64,000 nt of DNA from Ornithodoros turicata (GCF_037126465.1 NC_088203.1:88536668-88600667), one strand, 5' to 3'; shown: positions 1 through 12,230, counted from the first letter of the stretch. Numbers and translations: made by a program. Notes: generated by a model not told the origin, from the sequence alone.

Positions 1-720
1 GCGGTGTAGCAGCGAGGCGCGGGCCCCGCCAGAGAGCCATTGTGCCTCAGCCAGTTGGCGACATAAAGCAGTCAACGTGGCCCTAGCGTCGGACTTGCTA
101 AAATAGATGAGTCGTGACGCTCGCTTCTGATGCGCTCTGCGTGCCGCAGCATCAGCCGCATCATGCCCAGGTATGCCGCAGTGTCCTGGAATTCGCTGAA
201 GGAACATGTCGTGTCCAGCCGCCACCGCCTCTGCGTGTAGTTTTATAACATCAGCAACTATACAGGGTTGACAGCACTAGTAGTTCTTGCAGACAAAAGG
301 GACTGCAGAGCAGCCTGGGAATCCGAGATAATAACCTACTTGGTCCGTGAATGAGCCGACGGTATATATTCCATAGCCATGAGCAGAGCGTACAGTTCAG
401 CTGCTGTCGATGATGTCGCATGGGACAAACGCACTCCGCTTTCAACACCACAGGTGGGTATGACGAAGGAATTTGTCGATCCAGTCGTTGTAGTGGAGTC
501 ATCTGTGTATACTACAACTCGGTCTTGGATGTTATGTATTAAGTCTGCAGTCAGCTGCCACTGGACACAGATAGGCACATATTTCTTCACAGAGAGATTC
601 GGAACCGTCAGCCTCACCCTTGGGATTCCCATACTCCAGACAGGAAGCGGTGACTTGAGCCGCTTATGTCGGGGTAGTGTACCATGCTATGGTTGGAAAT
701 CTTGTGAGTAAGAGTAGCAC
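1..720 (-). pseudogene. I-like non-LTR retrotransposon fragment: RT tail and RNase H domain
   Basis: This is the C-terminal part of a retrotransposon ORF2, cut by the window edge. Reading the minus strand from about 720 down to 1, a degraded RT-to-RNase H linker is followed by RNase H motifs in order: VVYTDDS (first catalytic Asp), SSTAAELYALLMAMEYI (catalytic Glu), VIISDSQAALQSL (second Asp) and, near 60-200, PGHCGIPGHDAAD (C-terminal His/Asp block). An RNase H after RT is typical of the I superfamily (I, R1, LOA and relatives) and absent from CR1/L2 elements. A stop codon follows the Glu motif near 330, another lies near 258, and the frame shifts before the last block, so the copy is dead. 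Motif recognition is strong; clade assignment within the I group is not possible by eye. Confidence 0.8.
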
Positions 721-970
721 GACCTCTGATGTATGGCCTGAACTAGGTAGTGGAGATTATGCCGCGTAGACCAACGGGCGAAATGCCGAAGCGACTCTAT
801 CATCCGAAGGGCTGCCAGCGGTGGTTCCCTGGCCAGCTTGATTTATATGGATGCGTGGACACCTAAGCATACTTTGACGCTTTTGGCCAGTACACTCTAG
901 CGGACGGACTCGCAGTCGGCCGATCCTCGTGTGATGTCGGCAAATCCTTTCTCCTTTTCTACGTCAAGGG

Positions 971-1567
971 TCACATGACCTTCTGACGCCATCCGCTCAA
1001 ACGTTGCCTGTCCGCGTACTGCTGATGATGGCCCAACAAGGCCTAAACAGCTGTCCAGTACTGACATGGCGACGTTTGACATACAAACATATGCTACACG
1101 TGCAGCCAAAGAGCTCTTGCTAATTTTCTCTTCCCTTATACACTTGACTAGCTTTGCACTGGGCTTTCAGAGCTGCCTTAGGACACCCTGACGGGAGTCA
1201 TCACGTGCCACGTGACCTTCTGACGCCATCCGCTCAAACGTTGCCTGCCTGTGCACTGCTGATGATGGCCCAACAAGGCCTAAACAGCTGTCCAGTACTG
1301 GCATGGCGACGTTTGACATACAAACATATGCTACACGTGCAGCCGAAGAGCTCTTGCCAATTTTCTTTTCCCTTATACACTTGACTAACTTTGCACTGAG
1401 CTTTCAGAGGTGTCTTAGGACACCCTGCCGGGAGGCATCACGTGCCACGTGACCTTCCGACGCCATCCGCTCAAACGTTGCCTGCCTGCGTACTGCTGCT
1501 GATGGCCCAACAAGGCCGAAACAGCTGTCGAGTACTGGCATGACGACGTTTGACTTACAAACATATA
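971..1567. repeat. Tandem repeat, 237-bp unit, about 2.5 copies
   Basis: The phrase GACGCCATCCGCTCAAACG starts at 985, 1222 and 1459, giving an exact 237-bp period twice. The copies differ by scattered substitutions; the third ends near 1567, where an AT microsatellite begins. Each unit carries an E-box-like CACGTG cluster and a GGCCCAACAAGGCC palindrome-like core. Open frames in the repeat are mirrored in every copy and look incidental. Confidence 0.9.
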
Positions 1568-1590
1568 GATATATATATATATATATATAA
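1563..1590. repeat. (TA)n microsatellite
   Basis: Uninterrupted AT dinucleotides directly follow the last partial 237-bp tandem unit. Confidence 0.9.
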
Positions 1591-2006
1591 AGGGAGAAAA
1601 TTAGCCAAGGCTCTTTGGCTGCACCAAGGGCCCGAAACTCGGCAGTTCCTTTGCGGAATAAAGTGAGGCGCTCCATGCGTTTCACGTCATCGGATGTCAG
1701 GAAACGTCATAAATTGAACGTCATGGAGACATCCGGTGGCTAGTGATTACTGATTGGTTCCCATGAGGATGAATTCCTTTTCTGAGCGATGATTGGCCGT
1801 TTTCAAATTTGTTCGCGAGCGCTCGAACAGGCGACAGCGCGGCGGCTGTGCCGGTTGGAACCGGCCTCCACGGAGTCACCGGCGTCCGTTTCGGACGGCT
1901 GGCGTTGTGTAGCGGTTGTGTTGGACTATGAGTTCTGATTTTTCCTGTTTAAAAACGCGAGCTGTATCATGTGAGTGTCCTCGAACAGCCACAGCTGCCA
2001 GGGAAG

Positions 2007-2102
2007 ATGCCTGCGCAACATTTGTGCTCTGCTTCTTGGTGTAGAAACTATTCGAGCGTCCGAACGCCTCGTACCCGATACCTGGTCAACGACTGCCGAG
2101 AG
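2007..2102 (+). CDS. Possible first exon of a THAP-type zinc-finger protein
   Basis: An ATG at 2007 opens 32 codons beginning MPAQHLCSASWC and ends exactly at AG|GTAAGT, a good splice donor, at 2102/2103. A start Met followed closely by a Cys-x4-Cys pair fits the start of THAP domains (C2CH; Cys-x2-4-Cys, then a distant Cys-x2-His), found in host DNA-binding proteins and in P-element-type transposases. The second half of the domain would have to lie in a later exon; I could not find it downstream. Upstream, 1800-1920 is relatively GC-rich, as a promoter or 5' UTR might be. The exon is so short that chance is a serious alternative. Confidence 0.3.
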
Positions 2103-2165
2103 GTAAGTCATTTGTCGTTGCTTGTTGCCTTACAACACCGCATTCACTTCGTGTATTGTGAATAA

Positions 2166-3242
2166 GTTGCTTAACAGTTACCGGAGTACGCGGTGACCGA
2201 GACAGACAGCGTAGCTTTGCAGATACGATGGTAGACTATATTTCTTTTCGTGAAACAATATCATCTAAAAGTTATGATTAAATACCCGTTCACGTCGTAC
2301 TGTATAAAGGTATGACGCTACTGTAAGTCTGATTCTTGGTGATTTCGCTCGACAAGTTTCGTCCGACGCGTTGACTTAGTAGCTGTTCTGTACGTAGCGC
2401 CAAAGCCAAGATTGTCAGGCTAATCGGTCTGAATATATCATTGTGAAGTAGCGCAATAAAAAGTATTTTTGTACTAAGGTCGCTCATCACACTGCATGGC
2501 TGCAAGCTTCTCGCAACCCTACCACCGTTCTTATTTTTCGCTTTCAATAGCACCTTTATTCTTTCTATTTACATTGCAACTTTCACATGCATAACTGTAT
2601 ATCTGATACCAATTTTTTTCATCTTGCAGCCACTGAGCTCCAGTTCCCGGTAGCAGTCCTTGCCAGAGGCAGTCCGACATAATCAGGCTTCTTCAAGCAA
2701 ATTCTGGAGCAATATTAATGCCATCCTGTGTACGTCTTGCTTGCATAACCGTATGTCGCACAATAAAATACTTCATGTGACAAAAACAACCAAGGCTCCG
2801 TCGTATTCCTGTAACTCCCACTGCATTCTGACAAACGCGAAAAAAAAAAACAGTGCATGGAAGAAAAAAAGAAAGCACAAAAGAAGACGGGAAGCAGGGC
2901 AGAGAGGAGGAAAGTAGTGAGAGAGAAACGGATGACACGTCATTTACGTCATTCGCGACATAATCAAAAAAGAAAAAAAAATAGGGTGGCTAGTCCTCAG
3001 TCATTGGTCCAGCTCCGGAGGTCACGTGAGTTTTCAGCTACAATAGATTTCTACTACAGCTTCGCGCCCCTGGCTGCACGTGGAGTATGGGTTTATAATT
3101 GATCAACGTCGCCATACCAGCATTTATCTATGCATATAGATAAATATAAGTTAAGAGGTGAAAACTCGGATGGGCACGAAACAACGCAGGAAGTATTAAT
3201 TGAAAAAGAAAAATTTTGTGTATATATATATATATATTTATA
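2166..3242. other. Non-coding stretch, nothing recognised
   Basis: Only short overlapping open frames, A-rich tracts (2838-2900, 2965-2985) and a short (TA)n at 3220-3236 are seen. No protein motif, RNA gene or paired terminal repeat was found. Confidence 0.5.
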
Positions 3243-4125
3243 CAGGGTGTCCCAGAAAACACGTCATTGAATTATAATAAGAAACCACCACCTAGAATCA
3301 TGCCGTCAACGGTCAACGGCATTTGTTCTTACTAGGTTTTTCCCACCTCCTGATGTGAATGTCGTGTAACGTAAGTTTAATTATGTAAATTTTTGCGAAC
3401 TGAAGTCGGAAATTTGTCTAGGAAAGGTCACTTTTTTACCCCAGCAATGTGTGAAGAGCGTGTCCAATTTACTCAACTTAATTATAATTGACAGGGATAT
3501 TCAGGAGCTATCCCATCGGAAAAAATAGCCCAACAAACTACTCTTCGGAGCTCCCGGAGGATAGCGTGCGACGAATTTTTCAGCGCAATCGTTGTCAGTC
3601 CGACGAAAGGAGGTTGGAAACTCCGCCCACACCGGGATAGTAGAAAGAGATAACACGAGCATGGCTTATCGCGTCCGGCTTTCGCTGAGACAATGATTTC
3701 CCTCTCCCAATTTCAGGAACTGTCACTTTTTCTAGTATCACGCTGTGGGCTGGGTTTGGAACCTCCTTTCGTCGGACTGAGAGCGATTGCGCTGAAAAAC
3801 TCGTCGCGCGTTATGGTCCGGCGCTCTGAAAAGTATGATGTTCAGCTAGTTTTTCCGATGGGATAGCTCGTGAATATCCTGTCAATTATCATGAATTTGA
3901 GTGAATTCGGCGCGCTCTTCATATCGGTGTGGTAAAAAAGTAACCTTTACTTGGCAAATTTCCGAATTCAGCTCGCAAATATTTACATAATTAAACTTAC
4001 GATAATTGACATTCACATCAGGAGGTGGCAAAAACTTAGTAAGAACAAATGCCATTGACCGCGTAATTCTAAGTGGCGTAGTTTTTTTTATTATAATTCA
4101 ATGGCACGCTTTCTGGGACACCCTG
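3243..4125. mobile_element. Palindromic MITE, TA target site, CAGGGTGTCCCAGAAA termini
   Basis: The left end CAGGGTGTCCCAGAAA and right end TTTCTGGGACACCCTG are inverted copies, each flanked by TA (3241-3242; 4126-4127). Similarity continues inward: the block around 3570-3630 (CAGCGCAATCG, TCCGACGAAAGGAGGTT) reappears inverted at 3745-3805, so the whole 883 bp can fold on itself about a centre near 3690. No transposase frame is present. TA duplication and this terminus fit a Tc1/mariner-type non-autonomous element; the source family is unknown. Confidence 0.85.
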
Positions 4126-4127
4126 TA

Positions 4128-5719
4128 TAGTGTAAAATGCTTGAGCTCATTTGTTACGTTACTCCTAAGACGCTCCCATTTCTTAAGACAGAAGTTAACC
4201 TCGTCTATTTTGGTTGGGCGCTGGGCCACTTACATGTACGTGCAACCATCTCATCGCACATATTCCGGGGTGCCCCGCCCCTGTCCTCCTGTGGCGTAGC
4301 AAGCAGGAAAAGGCTATGCCAACGCGTTGGTCTTTAGGGCATGTATGGGAATGCTCGGGCTCTGTCGAAACTAGCGGAGAAAACCGGTGTTCCGTGGACT
4401 CATAGCGAGCGAGGACGGCGACAAATGTTGATAACTGAGAATAACAGCCCATCTAAGCATAAGATGTAGCTTCAAGGTGGCTCCCTCGCTTACGCTGGTT
4501 TTCTATGGCTCCCCCTCCTCCTGTGAGCAGAGCTTCGGCTATCCACGCCAGCGGGCATGCACCAAGAACATACCGCAGGAAAGGAACGATTTACTTTTGT
4601 GAGTGTGTACTATTCTACTCAAACACTTTTCATGGCTGCGTAATCAGTAGTCTACCCAATCACTTTTTGTTTCTGTTAATTTTAACTGCTTAGTAACTCG
4701 AATGCATTTGAGTATATCGTACAATTCTGAAACGGTCACGACTATGAAACACGCAAAGAAAAGAAAATGCTTACAACTACTATAGTGAAACAGGACGGAA
4801 AACGGACGTTAAGTTAGGAGTGGCAGAACACCTCGGGAGACGAGCTCAATTTCTCCCGTTTTTTCTTACAAACAAACAAACAAGAAGGACATTCGCATGC
4901 GTGAAAAGACTCCCTGCTGAGGCTAAACAGGACAATTCATAGAATCCTTATTAAACTCTGTGTCGCTCACCTACAATGCTATCCGATTACAGCAGTGTCC
5001 CTTTCTCGCTACGTCATTTAAGACTTAACACTAAGTCTCATCAAGAAGATTACCTTGTTGAGTTGACGATTAACGACGTATCTCCTACCCGCTACACTTT
5101 TAGGTGACACCGAGAGATATCTTCCAGCCTTCGTTGAGATCCGCGGTCCTTTGCTGTGGAGATAAGTAGTCGATCGGAGTGTCATCACTTTGAGTCATCG
5201 ATTCAAAGCGTTCATCGACCGCGTCGCACACATTCAGCCGTGCTTTTTTCCTCCTTCCTTTTTTGAGCTTGTGGTCAATAGTTGAGTACTTGTGCGTCAG
5301 CACTCGGAAACACTGCAAGACTCAAAGGAGACCATCGATAGCACGGAAAAGAACACGTGCCACCATATCCACAGCATTCAACTGTCACTAAAACCTTATG
5401 CAAGGTGCTGTTTCTTTCTTTCTTCCTCTTTTCTGCACCCTGCTGCGTTGCCAAGAGTGAAAGTTTTGCCAAGATGTTTTGGCGCTTAGAGGTAGAGAAT
5501 GCTTGCAAACCGACGAAATATTAGCTGCACGCTGTCACTCTCATCTTCCGCCCAGCGATGCCCTGCTAACAATAGGCGCACGTCGTTTTGACGTTGCGCA
5601 CCGTTCATCAGTCACAAGAAAGGACGCTCACACATTATTTTATTGCTTTATCGGGAAGGTAGTAAATCCGAAACATCATACCACTTGAAACTCGCAAGTT
5701 CATACCGCACCAAGAGTCC
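4128..5719. other. Non-coding stretch, nothing recognised
   Basis: Scattered open frames under 100 codons, several on opposite strands of the same DNA, no domain motif. A CAAACAAACAAACAA simple repeat lies near 4868-4885. Confidence 0.5.
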
Positions 5720-5723
5720 TTAA

Positions 5724-6420
5724 AGGGGCGCTAAACAGCTCGACGAACTTTCTCCAGTTATTATGCTCTATGAAAAAAACGTGGCTCACAATATCGAAAC
5801 ATGAAATTCATTTACTTATAGGGAGCGTCTTTACCGCGAAGCAATGCCATTCAAAGAGCATAATCCCCGTGAGCCTCTCCTTCATCCTTGGAACGGGGAC
5901 ACGTCATCAGGTTCTAACGTATATGCACACCGCATTCCAGCCGGTGGAGGTAGGGGACATTTCGACCTCCCAGCCAATGGCAGACAAGCGGCAGCTCGCG
6001 AGGGAACCGGTTGCGGGAGCATCTCGGTGACCTCGCGGAGAAATACAACACTGAAAACATAGTACTCACATGAAATGCAGCATTGCGAACTTTTGGTACC
6101 GTTTGATCTGGCTACCTTGGGATTGACAAGTAGCAACACGTTTAGAATTCACCTAACTTCCCGACATTACAAGAAAATCAATGTATAAGCGTCTGACATT
6201 TTGAATGGTTGATGGTACGCGACTTCAACATGACGTGTGGCTGTTGTCACCTGAGCATCGCAAAGCGGGGCATAAGCGCGAAAGAGTGCAGTGAACATTC
6301 GGTGGGTTTTGAGCCATTATTTAGTTCTTTTGCGACAACCATTTTTGAAAAACGTTTACCGTCAGAAACGTATCACAACCCATTAAAAAAATTCACCTTG
6401 TATACCTGTTTATTGTCCCT
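5724..6420. mobile_element. TTAA-flanked MITE
   Basis: TTAA occurs at 5720-5723 and 6421-6424. The termini AGGGGCGCTAAACA and (inverted) AGGGACAATAAACA match at 11 of 14 positions. No coding capacity. TTAA duplication is used by piggyBac and a few other superfamilies. Two better-preserved elements with TTAA flanks and AGG-type ends lie at 35687-36694 and 56832-57651. Confidence 0.6.
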
Positions 6421-6424
6421 TTAA

Positions 6425-7969
6425 TGTTTCACTTCACGCGCGCGCGATACGGCAGTTTCCTAGATAGCAGCCATCTTGCCTGACGTCACCCGGTCGCCAT
6501 TAGAGCAGCGTGGGGGCGTCTATCGTCAGTGACAACATAAGTCACACACTTGACCCCGCTCGCACACAAGAATCGCTCCGCCCGCGCGAATGTAGTGCGG
6601 CGCGGCCAGGTTGGGACTGAGGGAGAGAGAGAGAGAGCCGGCACCACATCGCAAAGCTGGTGCGTCGTGCAAAGGCTGGTAGCCAATCGCAGGAGCCTTC
6701 AACGGATGAGTGGGCGGTCCCAGTTGCAGGACCTAAGTTGTCACTGACTAGGGGCGTCATGGCCGCGCCCAGTAATATTACGCCGGAACCAACGTATATC
6801 CTTAGCACACCGCGAACGGGGATGAATATCCGACAGTAACGTTAATACCATGCGCTTACTGGTGGGGTCGCTTCTCTCAGTGACCAAGACACCAGCGGTA
6901 CGCTCCGCGAGCCTACAGCCTGGCACAACGGGGTCCCTTCATTGGCGAGGGAGAGCGAAACGTCACTGTGTTCCAGTGGCTGGAATGCGACGTGGCGATA
7001 CTATAATCGCGACAGCTTTGTGACGTCGCCGAGAGTCGCAGGAAAGCAAGGAGAGAGTCGCACGGTTTATGCTTCTTGAATCAATGCTTCTACGTCAATA
7101 CGCTCGCTGGAGCTATAGATAGGAATCTTGTATACGTCGATATTGTGAGCATTGGTCTTGTGGACGTCGTTAATTGCGCGATGTTTGGGAGCTGCGTGAG
7201 AGAGATAAATCTACTCCAACTACATTAATAATTCCGGGCTTTACGTCGCCAGACAACTGTGATCAGAGCTGACACATGAAATATTTTCAGGAAACGTAGT
7301 CCTAAGCGTCATTTGGAAATTACTACACCATTTTACAGGTGCTTAATTTCACACAATGCACGTGTCACACCACGCTAAAAACATTGTTTGTCTTACAAAA
7401 TAAAACAAACAAAAAATTACAAAATGCCACGACAAAATCTCACCTCAACGGACTCCATCGGCAGCGTCCAGGATCGTGCTCAGAATTGCATGTGTTGCTG
7501 TGTGCTTCTCTGTCATGATTGCAGAGCAATGAAGTATCATGTTTATCTGCGCGAAGAAAGAAAAACGTAAATAATGAAATGCGGTCCTGCGATACATCGT
7601 TACGAAATGCAAACATATTACCGGCATATTTTCATTCAAGAGCGATATAGTTTGGGGCCATACACGACGACCCAATAAACTCCGAAACGTGATGAGCCGA
7701 GCGCAAACGCCGTGTCCTAGATACACGAGGGGGAATTGGCTCCGTGTCCCCGGAGGATCCCGCTGTTACCAGCACTGGTACGGTTTCGCTTTCCAAACGG
7801 AGTATTCGCTTCCTTGCCTCCGGGAAGAGAAAATAAATAAATACAAATATTGTTTTCTCCGCCAGTTGGCGCATCTCACATCGCGCAGAAAGAAGTGGTA
7901 AAAAGCAGAATTTGGAATGTGCGCCGATGGATACTAAGATTCACAGAGCGAAAGTCTGCTGAGTTTATA
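6425..7969. other. Non-coding stretch, nothing recognised
   Basis: Contains a short (GA)n near 6622-6640 and a GC-rich part (6430-6960) that could be CpG-rich. No motif-bearing frame or paired repeat was found. Confidence 0.5.
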
Positions 7970-8809
7970 CAGGGTATTTCACCTGAAGTGATAAAAACTT
8001 GCGACGTACTCGCCGGAGGATTGTGGGATTTTCGGCAATTCCGTTCTGGAAACTTTTGCTGCCGTATAGGAAGGCTTTGGACAATTTTTAATTGGGAGAA
8101 ATTTATTTTTTCAATTGAACTTTGAAAATTGCCAAGCGAACCTCACTTTTTTTAAACAGAAATATGAAGTCCTCCACGGATAACCACGGACCCAACAAAA
8201 ACTATGTATAGTATCGCAACAGAAATAGCCCAAAAACTATTAACAATTCCGCTTTAGCCCCGCCTGCTCTTATTGCCGCAAAGAAGAGCGCACGGAAGAT
8301 GCGGGGAGAGGCGGAAGTGTTCCCGCCTGTTGTTTTACCTTTCTTTCCCCCGCTTTGGCCTTGATGCTGGTGACAACCATAGTATCACAAAGAAAACAAA
8401 ATAACCGTCTTGTTACAAAGAAGGCAAAACAAATGAAGGCGGGGACACTTTGTCCTCTAGACGCAGATTTCGCGCGCGCTTCTTTGCGAAAATCAAGCTG
8501 GCGGGGCTAAAACGTAATTTTCACTTCTTTTTTTTTTTACTATTTCTGTTGTGATACTGTGCATAGTTTTTCTTCGGTCTGCCGTTATCCGTGGAGGACT
8601 TAATTTCTGTAAAACAAAAAGTGAGGTTCGCTTGGCAATTTTCAAAGTTCAATTGACAAAAGTAAACTACCCTGAATTAAAAATTGTCCAAAGGCTTCCT
8701 CAATGGTGGCAAAAGTTTTCAGAACCTATAATTTCTGCAAGATTCAACAATCCTCCGGCGAATATGTCACCAGTTAGAATTTTTTTATCTTTTTGGGTGA
8801 AACACCCTG
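7970..8809. mobile_element. Palindromic MITE, CAGGGTATTTCACCTGAAG termini (copy 1)
   Basis: It starts CAGGGTATTTCACCTGAAGTG and ends GGGTGAAACACCCTG, with TA on both sides (7968-7969; 8810-8811). Inner blocks such as AATTGAACTTTGAAAATTGCC (about 8115-8135) return inverted near 8635-8655, so the element is a long foldback of 840 bp. The same family recurs at 34414-35249. No transposase frame. Confidence 0.85.
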
Positions 8810-8881
8810 TATACAGTGCTTTACGGAACGAACCACAATTGTAACCTTCCTTTTTCCTCTGGTATCAACGACTGCAGTAAC

Positions 8882-9200
8882 TGTCTATTCACACTAGCGA
8901 CTTTCCCCAGAATGCTCCAGCGGAAGATGTGCAAAACAACGTTAACTTTCTGCAACCGCGTCAGCGCGATCGCACAACGTCACGGCTTTTCGTGCGCCTC
9001 TAACTATATGGTCACAAGATACTCCGTAGCATACGACACGGGCGATGGTGTCGTCTGCTATGAACGTAGCACTCCACTCCGATATTCCTGCGCAGTCCGA
9101 ATGCTGAACACAAAACGAGGCGGAACTTCCACGCAAATATCAGTGTTTACCTTTTCTTCCGCTAGAATATTCTGTGGGTATGTCACACGTGTGAATGCAG
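8882..9200. mobile_element. Foldback MITE, TATTCACAC(T/G)AGCGAC termini (copy 1)
   Basis: The left end carries TATTCACACTAGCGACTTTCCCC and the right end is inverted (TCTTCCGCTAGAATATTCTG, then GTCACACGTGTGAATGCAG). A related copy sits at 58914-59240, sharing the ends and an internal block (GGTGTCGTCTGC, CTCCGATATTCC). The right end abuts the next MITE with no gap, so exact boundaries overlap by a few bases. Confidence 0.6.
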
Positions 9201-9852
9201 TCGAACTCGAAACTCGTTACTATGACCACAGCCGTTCTCGCGGATTCTGGTCACAAAGCGAGTGGTCATATTAACGAACACTACGAGTCCTATCATACCC
9301 TTTACCTAAGCTTCAAAAAGTCAGAAATTACGGAAGCTGGTAAGAGCATACGAATAATGCGGCATTTTAAAATAATATATAACACTTGAGTCTGCGAGGT
9401 CCTGCTGTGTGCATGGTCGCTCCTTGAATCTGAGGCATATCCGCTCGTTCGTTCCGCCAATCAGCGCTGTTCTCTCGCGCTTCTGAGACATGAGCGATGG
9501 GTGCTGTATGACTGCAGCTGGTCACAATGATCATATGACGAAGGACACTGGTCTTGTGAGCACGTGACACAAGGGGCATCATGAGCCACCCCGAAATCTG
9601 AGCCCGCATTTTGGTCGTTATAGGTCAGAAGAACCGCCGATTCAGTGACCAACACTCATAGTAACGAGGGAAAAGTACATGTGTTCGCCCCCAGTTGTGC
9701 GGCAAATACCGGCCATGGTCATATAAACGAAATGTCATATTAACGAACAAGAGTTACAAGCGAAGGTCATTGGAAGGGAACGATTCCTGAGACAAAGGGT
9801 CATAAATCGGGGATGTCGTATTAACGAGTGTCATATTAACCAAGTTCGACTG
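9198..9852. mobile_element. pogo/Tigger-like non-autonomous element
   Basis: Termini are CAGTCGAACTCGAAACTCG on the left and, inverted, CAGTCGAACTTGGTTAATA on the right, with TA after the right end (9853-9854) and TG before the left, probably a mutated TA. CAGTCGAAC-type ends with repeated TAACGA/TCATATTAAC inner motifs are typical of pogo/Tigger Tc1-mariner elements. At 655 bp it has no transposase. Confidence 0.75.
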
Positions 9853-12035
9853 TACACTGTAAGGTGTGTGTTAGAGGACTGTGTCACACATGCAGTATGC
9901 ACCCCAGACTCTACAAGCGGTACTTTAGCGCATAACACGCTGAGCGTCGACCGTAGGGGACAACGATATCGTCGTCAGTCCCGACTGTAGAAAGCGCGGA
10001 AAACTGGGATTCCCGGTGGTGAGCTGTAGCCACGAAAGTACCATTCAATACGGGAAGTGTTGTGAAGAATATGTAAACACCTCTAAATATAAAGCTCCTC
10101 TAAAACTCCGTACCGCCACGGTACCACCTTCCTTTTCAGTTCTTTTAACACTGCACTAAAATACGTGCAAAAATTTCTGAAGACATTCAAGAAATGAAAG
10201 GTGCCGTTACCTATACCTCGATAACAACACAAAAGGAACGGTTGTTCGTGATTTATTTATGCATTCCCTCTCCCTGTCTTTCACAATAAGGCCGACAATG
10301 CGAAGCACGCTCTCATTGCAACACCAGCGATGAAATTATGAATGCTGATGTGGAATGGGGTGTTTTCCCGCGTAGGCAGAGTGGGACCCTACCCGAGCGC
10401 CTGTGGGTTGCTATTATTTGATTAGTTAGCATGAGTTAACGGCAAATAATATTTCCCGATGTGTGCAAGAAGCGCGTGAGCGTGAGAATAATACGGATAT
10501 CATTCAACTTCGCGTGCGCTGCATATTTTGTTGTAGCACGCATGTGGCCTTTCAATATGCACTCTGTTGAATGTACTCTGAGAAGGATTTCGTCAGTAAA
10601 CTTGCTTCGTGAACACTTGCTAAACTTGCTTCTAGCGCGAACACGAGAATTAGAGCAGATTTTTAAGCCGTCTTGGGAAGTAACTTAGAAGTAATTACTG
10701 GCTGAACAATTAGCAGGTGACTGAGCAATTAATAAGTATAGTTGATGATTGAATTAATGAACAGTTCTGAAAGTGGAGAGACTAATAGGAAATTCTGCAG
10801 TTAACTGTAACGGGACTGGAGTAGTAGTAGTAGTGAGTGACCTCACTTAACGCTTTGTGAAAAAGAGTTGTTAATTACGGGTACTCAGAAAGTGTGTATT
10901 GTCATTAAGTAAGGCACCTGTCAGTACTGTGTATTGTCATGAAGCAGGAGGGCTACCTATGGAGGTAGCCCCATTTGGACAGACACTAACTTCACGTTAC
11001 CATCCTACAAGCTAGATAACAACACACCTAGGTGATTATTTTATTGATGAGTAGAGTATTGATTAGATGAGTCGAAGTTTACAATTCTTAGAAGAGACTA
11101 GATTTGTCACAGACGAAACGCCGCATGGGCAAGAGAAAGCCAGCATATACCCGTACGTGCAGTATAGAATCGATGGTCGCGGAAGAGCTATAGGAGGCAC
11201 AAGAAATCCTGCGCTCCATCGGCGCAGACAACGAAATGACCTAATTATTTTATTTGCAGACATTGGATACGCGTCGCTATGGAAACCGCGCGATCTCCGG
11301 GGAGACGACGGCTTTGGCCTGCGGTGCAGCGTGACAGATGCATTGGACGTGGAAAGGATTAAGTGCGGAGAAATCTCCGCTCCACCGTGGACATACACAC
11401 GAATGGATTGTTACTTCGTCAGAGATAAAGTAGGGATTTCGTCAAGCTATAAGGCTAATGATCAACATAAGTAACCGACTTTTCTGGTGAAGTAATAATA
11501 TTAATAATAATAGTGCCGTGAACACGTAAAGAATTTCAGAGAAACGGATATCAATACTCACAATACTGATAGTGCTAGGTATTCCTGGCAAGACTATCTC
11601 CATTGTTTTTCTTTATCACACCGCCGTCACCTGGTCAACCTTTGGTCCAACATCGACTGGTCCGGCTCCACTTGACACGCTGTGCATCTGACCTCCCTAC
11701 AGTGAGCCAACGTTCGTGCGTTTTGAATAATACTGAAACTGCAGTGGCTTTGTACTCGGTGAAATGATAGTAAATTCACAAGAATGCACCGCTCATTCTA
11801 AGAAAAAAAAAAAGATGAGTCAAAGGGGGAGTAATTGCAACTTCTATTCCCCTCTGCAAATAAACCCATTTTAGTCCCCTAAGCCCGACGTTTACTCCCA
11901 AGGACTGCAAATTGTCACCGAACTTCGCAAATGGCCTTCCGAATGCAACGGTCTACGTAAATGTGTGCTCTCATAAGGCTGTACTTGGCGATTTTCCACC
12001 CCACACAGAGGAAGAAATAGTTAAACGTTCCTTTT
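9853..12035. other. Non-coding stretch, nothing firmly recognised
   Basis: The only frame over 130 codons (11067-11474, plus) has a 111-codon frame opposite it and no recognisable motif. A possible acceptor (TATTTTATTTGCAG) at 11248-11261 lies inside it. AT-rich (AATAAT)n at 11492-11512. Confidence 0.45.
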
Positions 12036-12039
12036 CTCC

Positions 12040-12080
<41 letters not shown>
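12036..12080. repeat. (CT)n followed by (AT)n microsatellite
   Basis: A CT run to 12053 passes directly into an AT run to 12080, ending at the first base of the Penelope-like element arm. Confidence 0.95.
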
Positions 12081-12085
<5 letters not shown>

Positions 12086-12203
12086 AAAATAATAAGACGT
12101 GGACGACAGATTACAGGAAAGTTAACAGAAACAAATTTATTTAATGACTAATTTAACACATAGATTATAATATGCTATGAAATGTTTAGAAGAACGGCCG
12201 ACG

Positions 12204-12230
12204 TTTCGTCAGCAGCACTGTCCTCGTCAG
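12204..12230 (-). ncRNA. Hammerhead ribozyme-like core of the Penelope-like element
   Basis: On the minus strand the sequence reads CTGACGA (12230-12224), a 13-base stretch with pairable GACAG/CTGAC arms (one mismatch), then GAAA (12207-12204). These are the two invariant hammerhead boxes, CUGANGA and GAAA, separated by a potential stem II. Hammerhead motifs are known in the pseudo-LTRs of Penelope-like elements. Stem III and the cleavage-site strand were not modelled, so activity is unproven. Confidence 0.5.

Noticed and set aside
11067..11474. 135-codon open frame on the plus strand with an internal acceptor-like TTTATTTGCAG
   Set aside because: No domain or compositional signal, and a 111-codon frame runs opposite it. 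It looks incidental in non-coding DNA.
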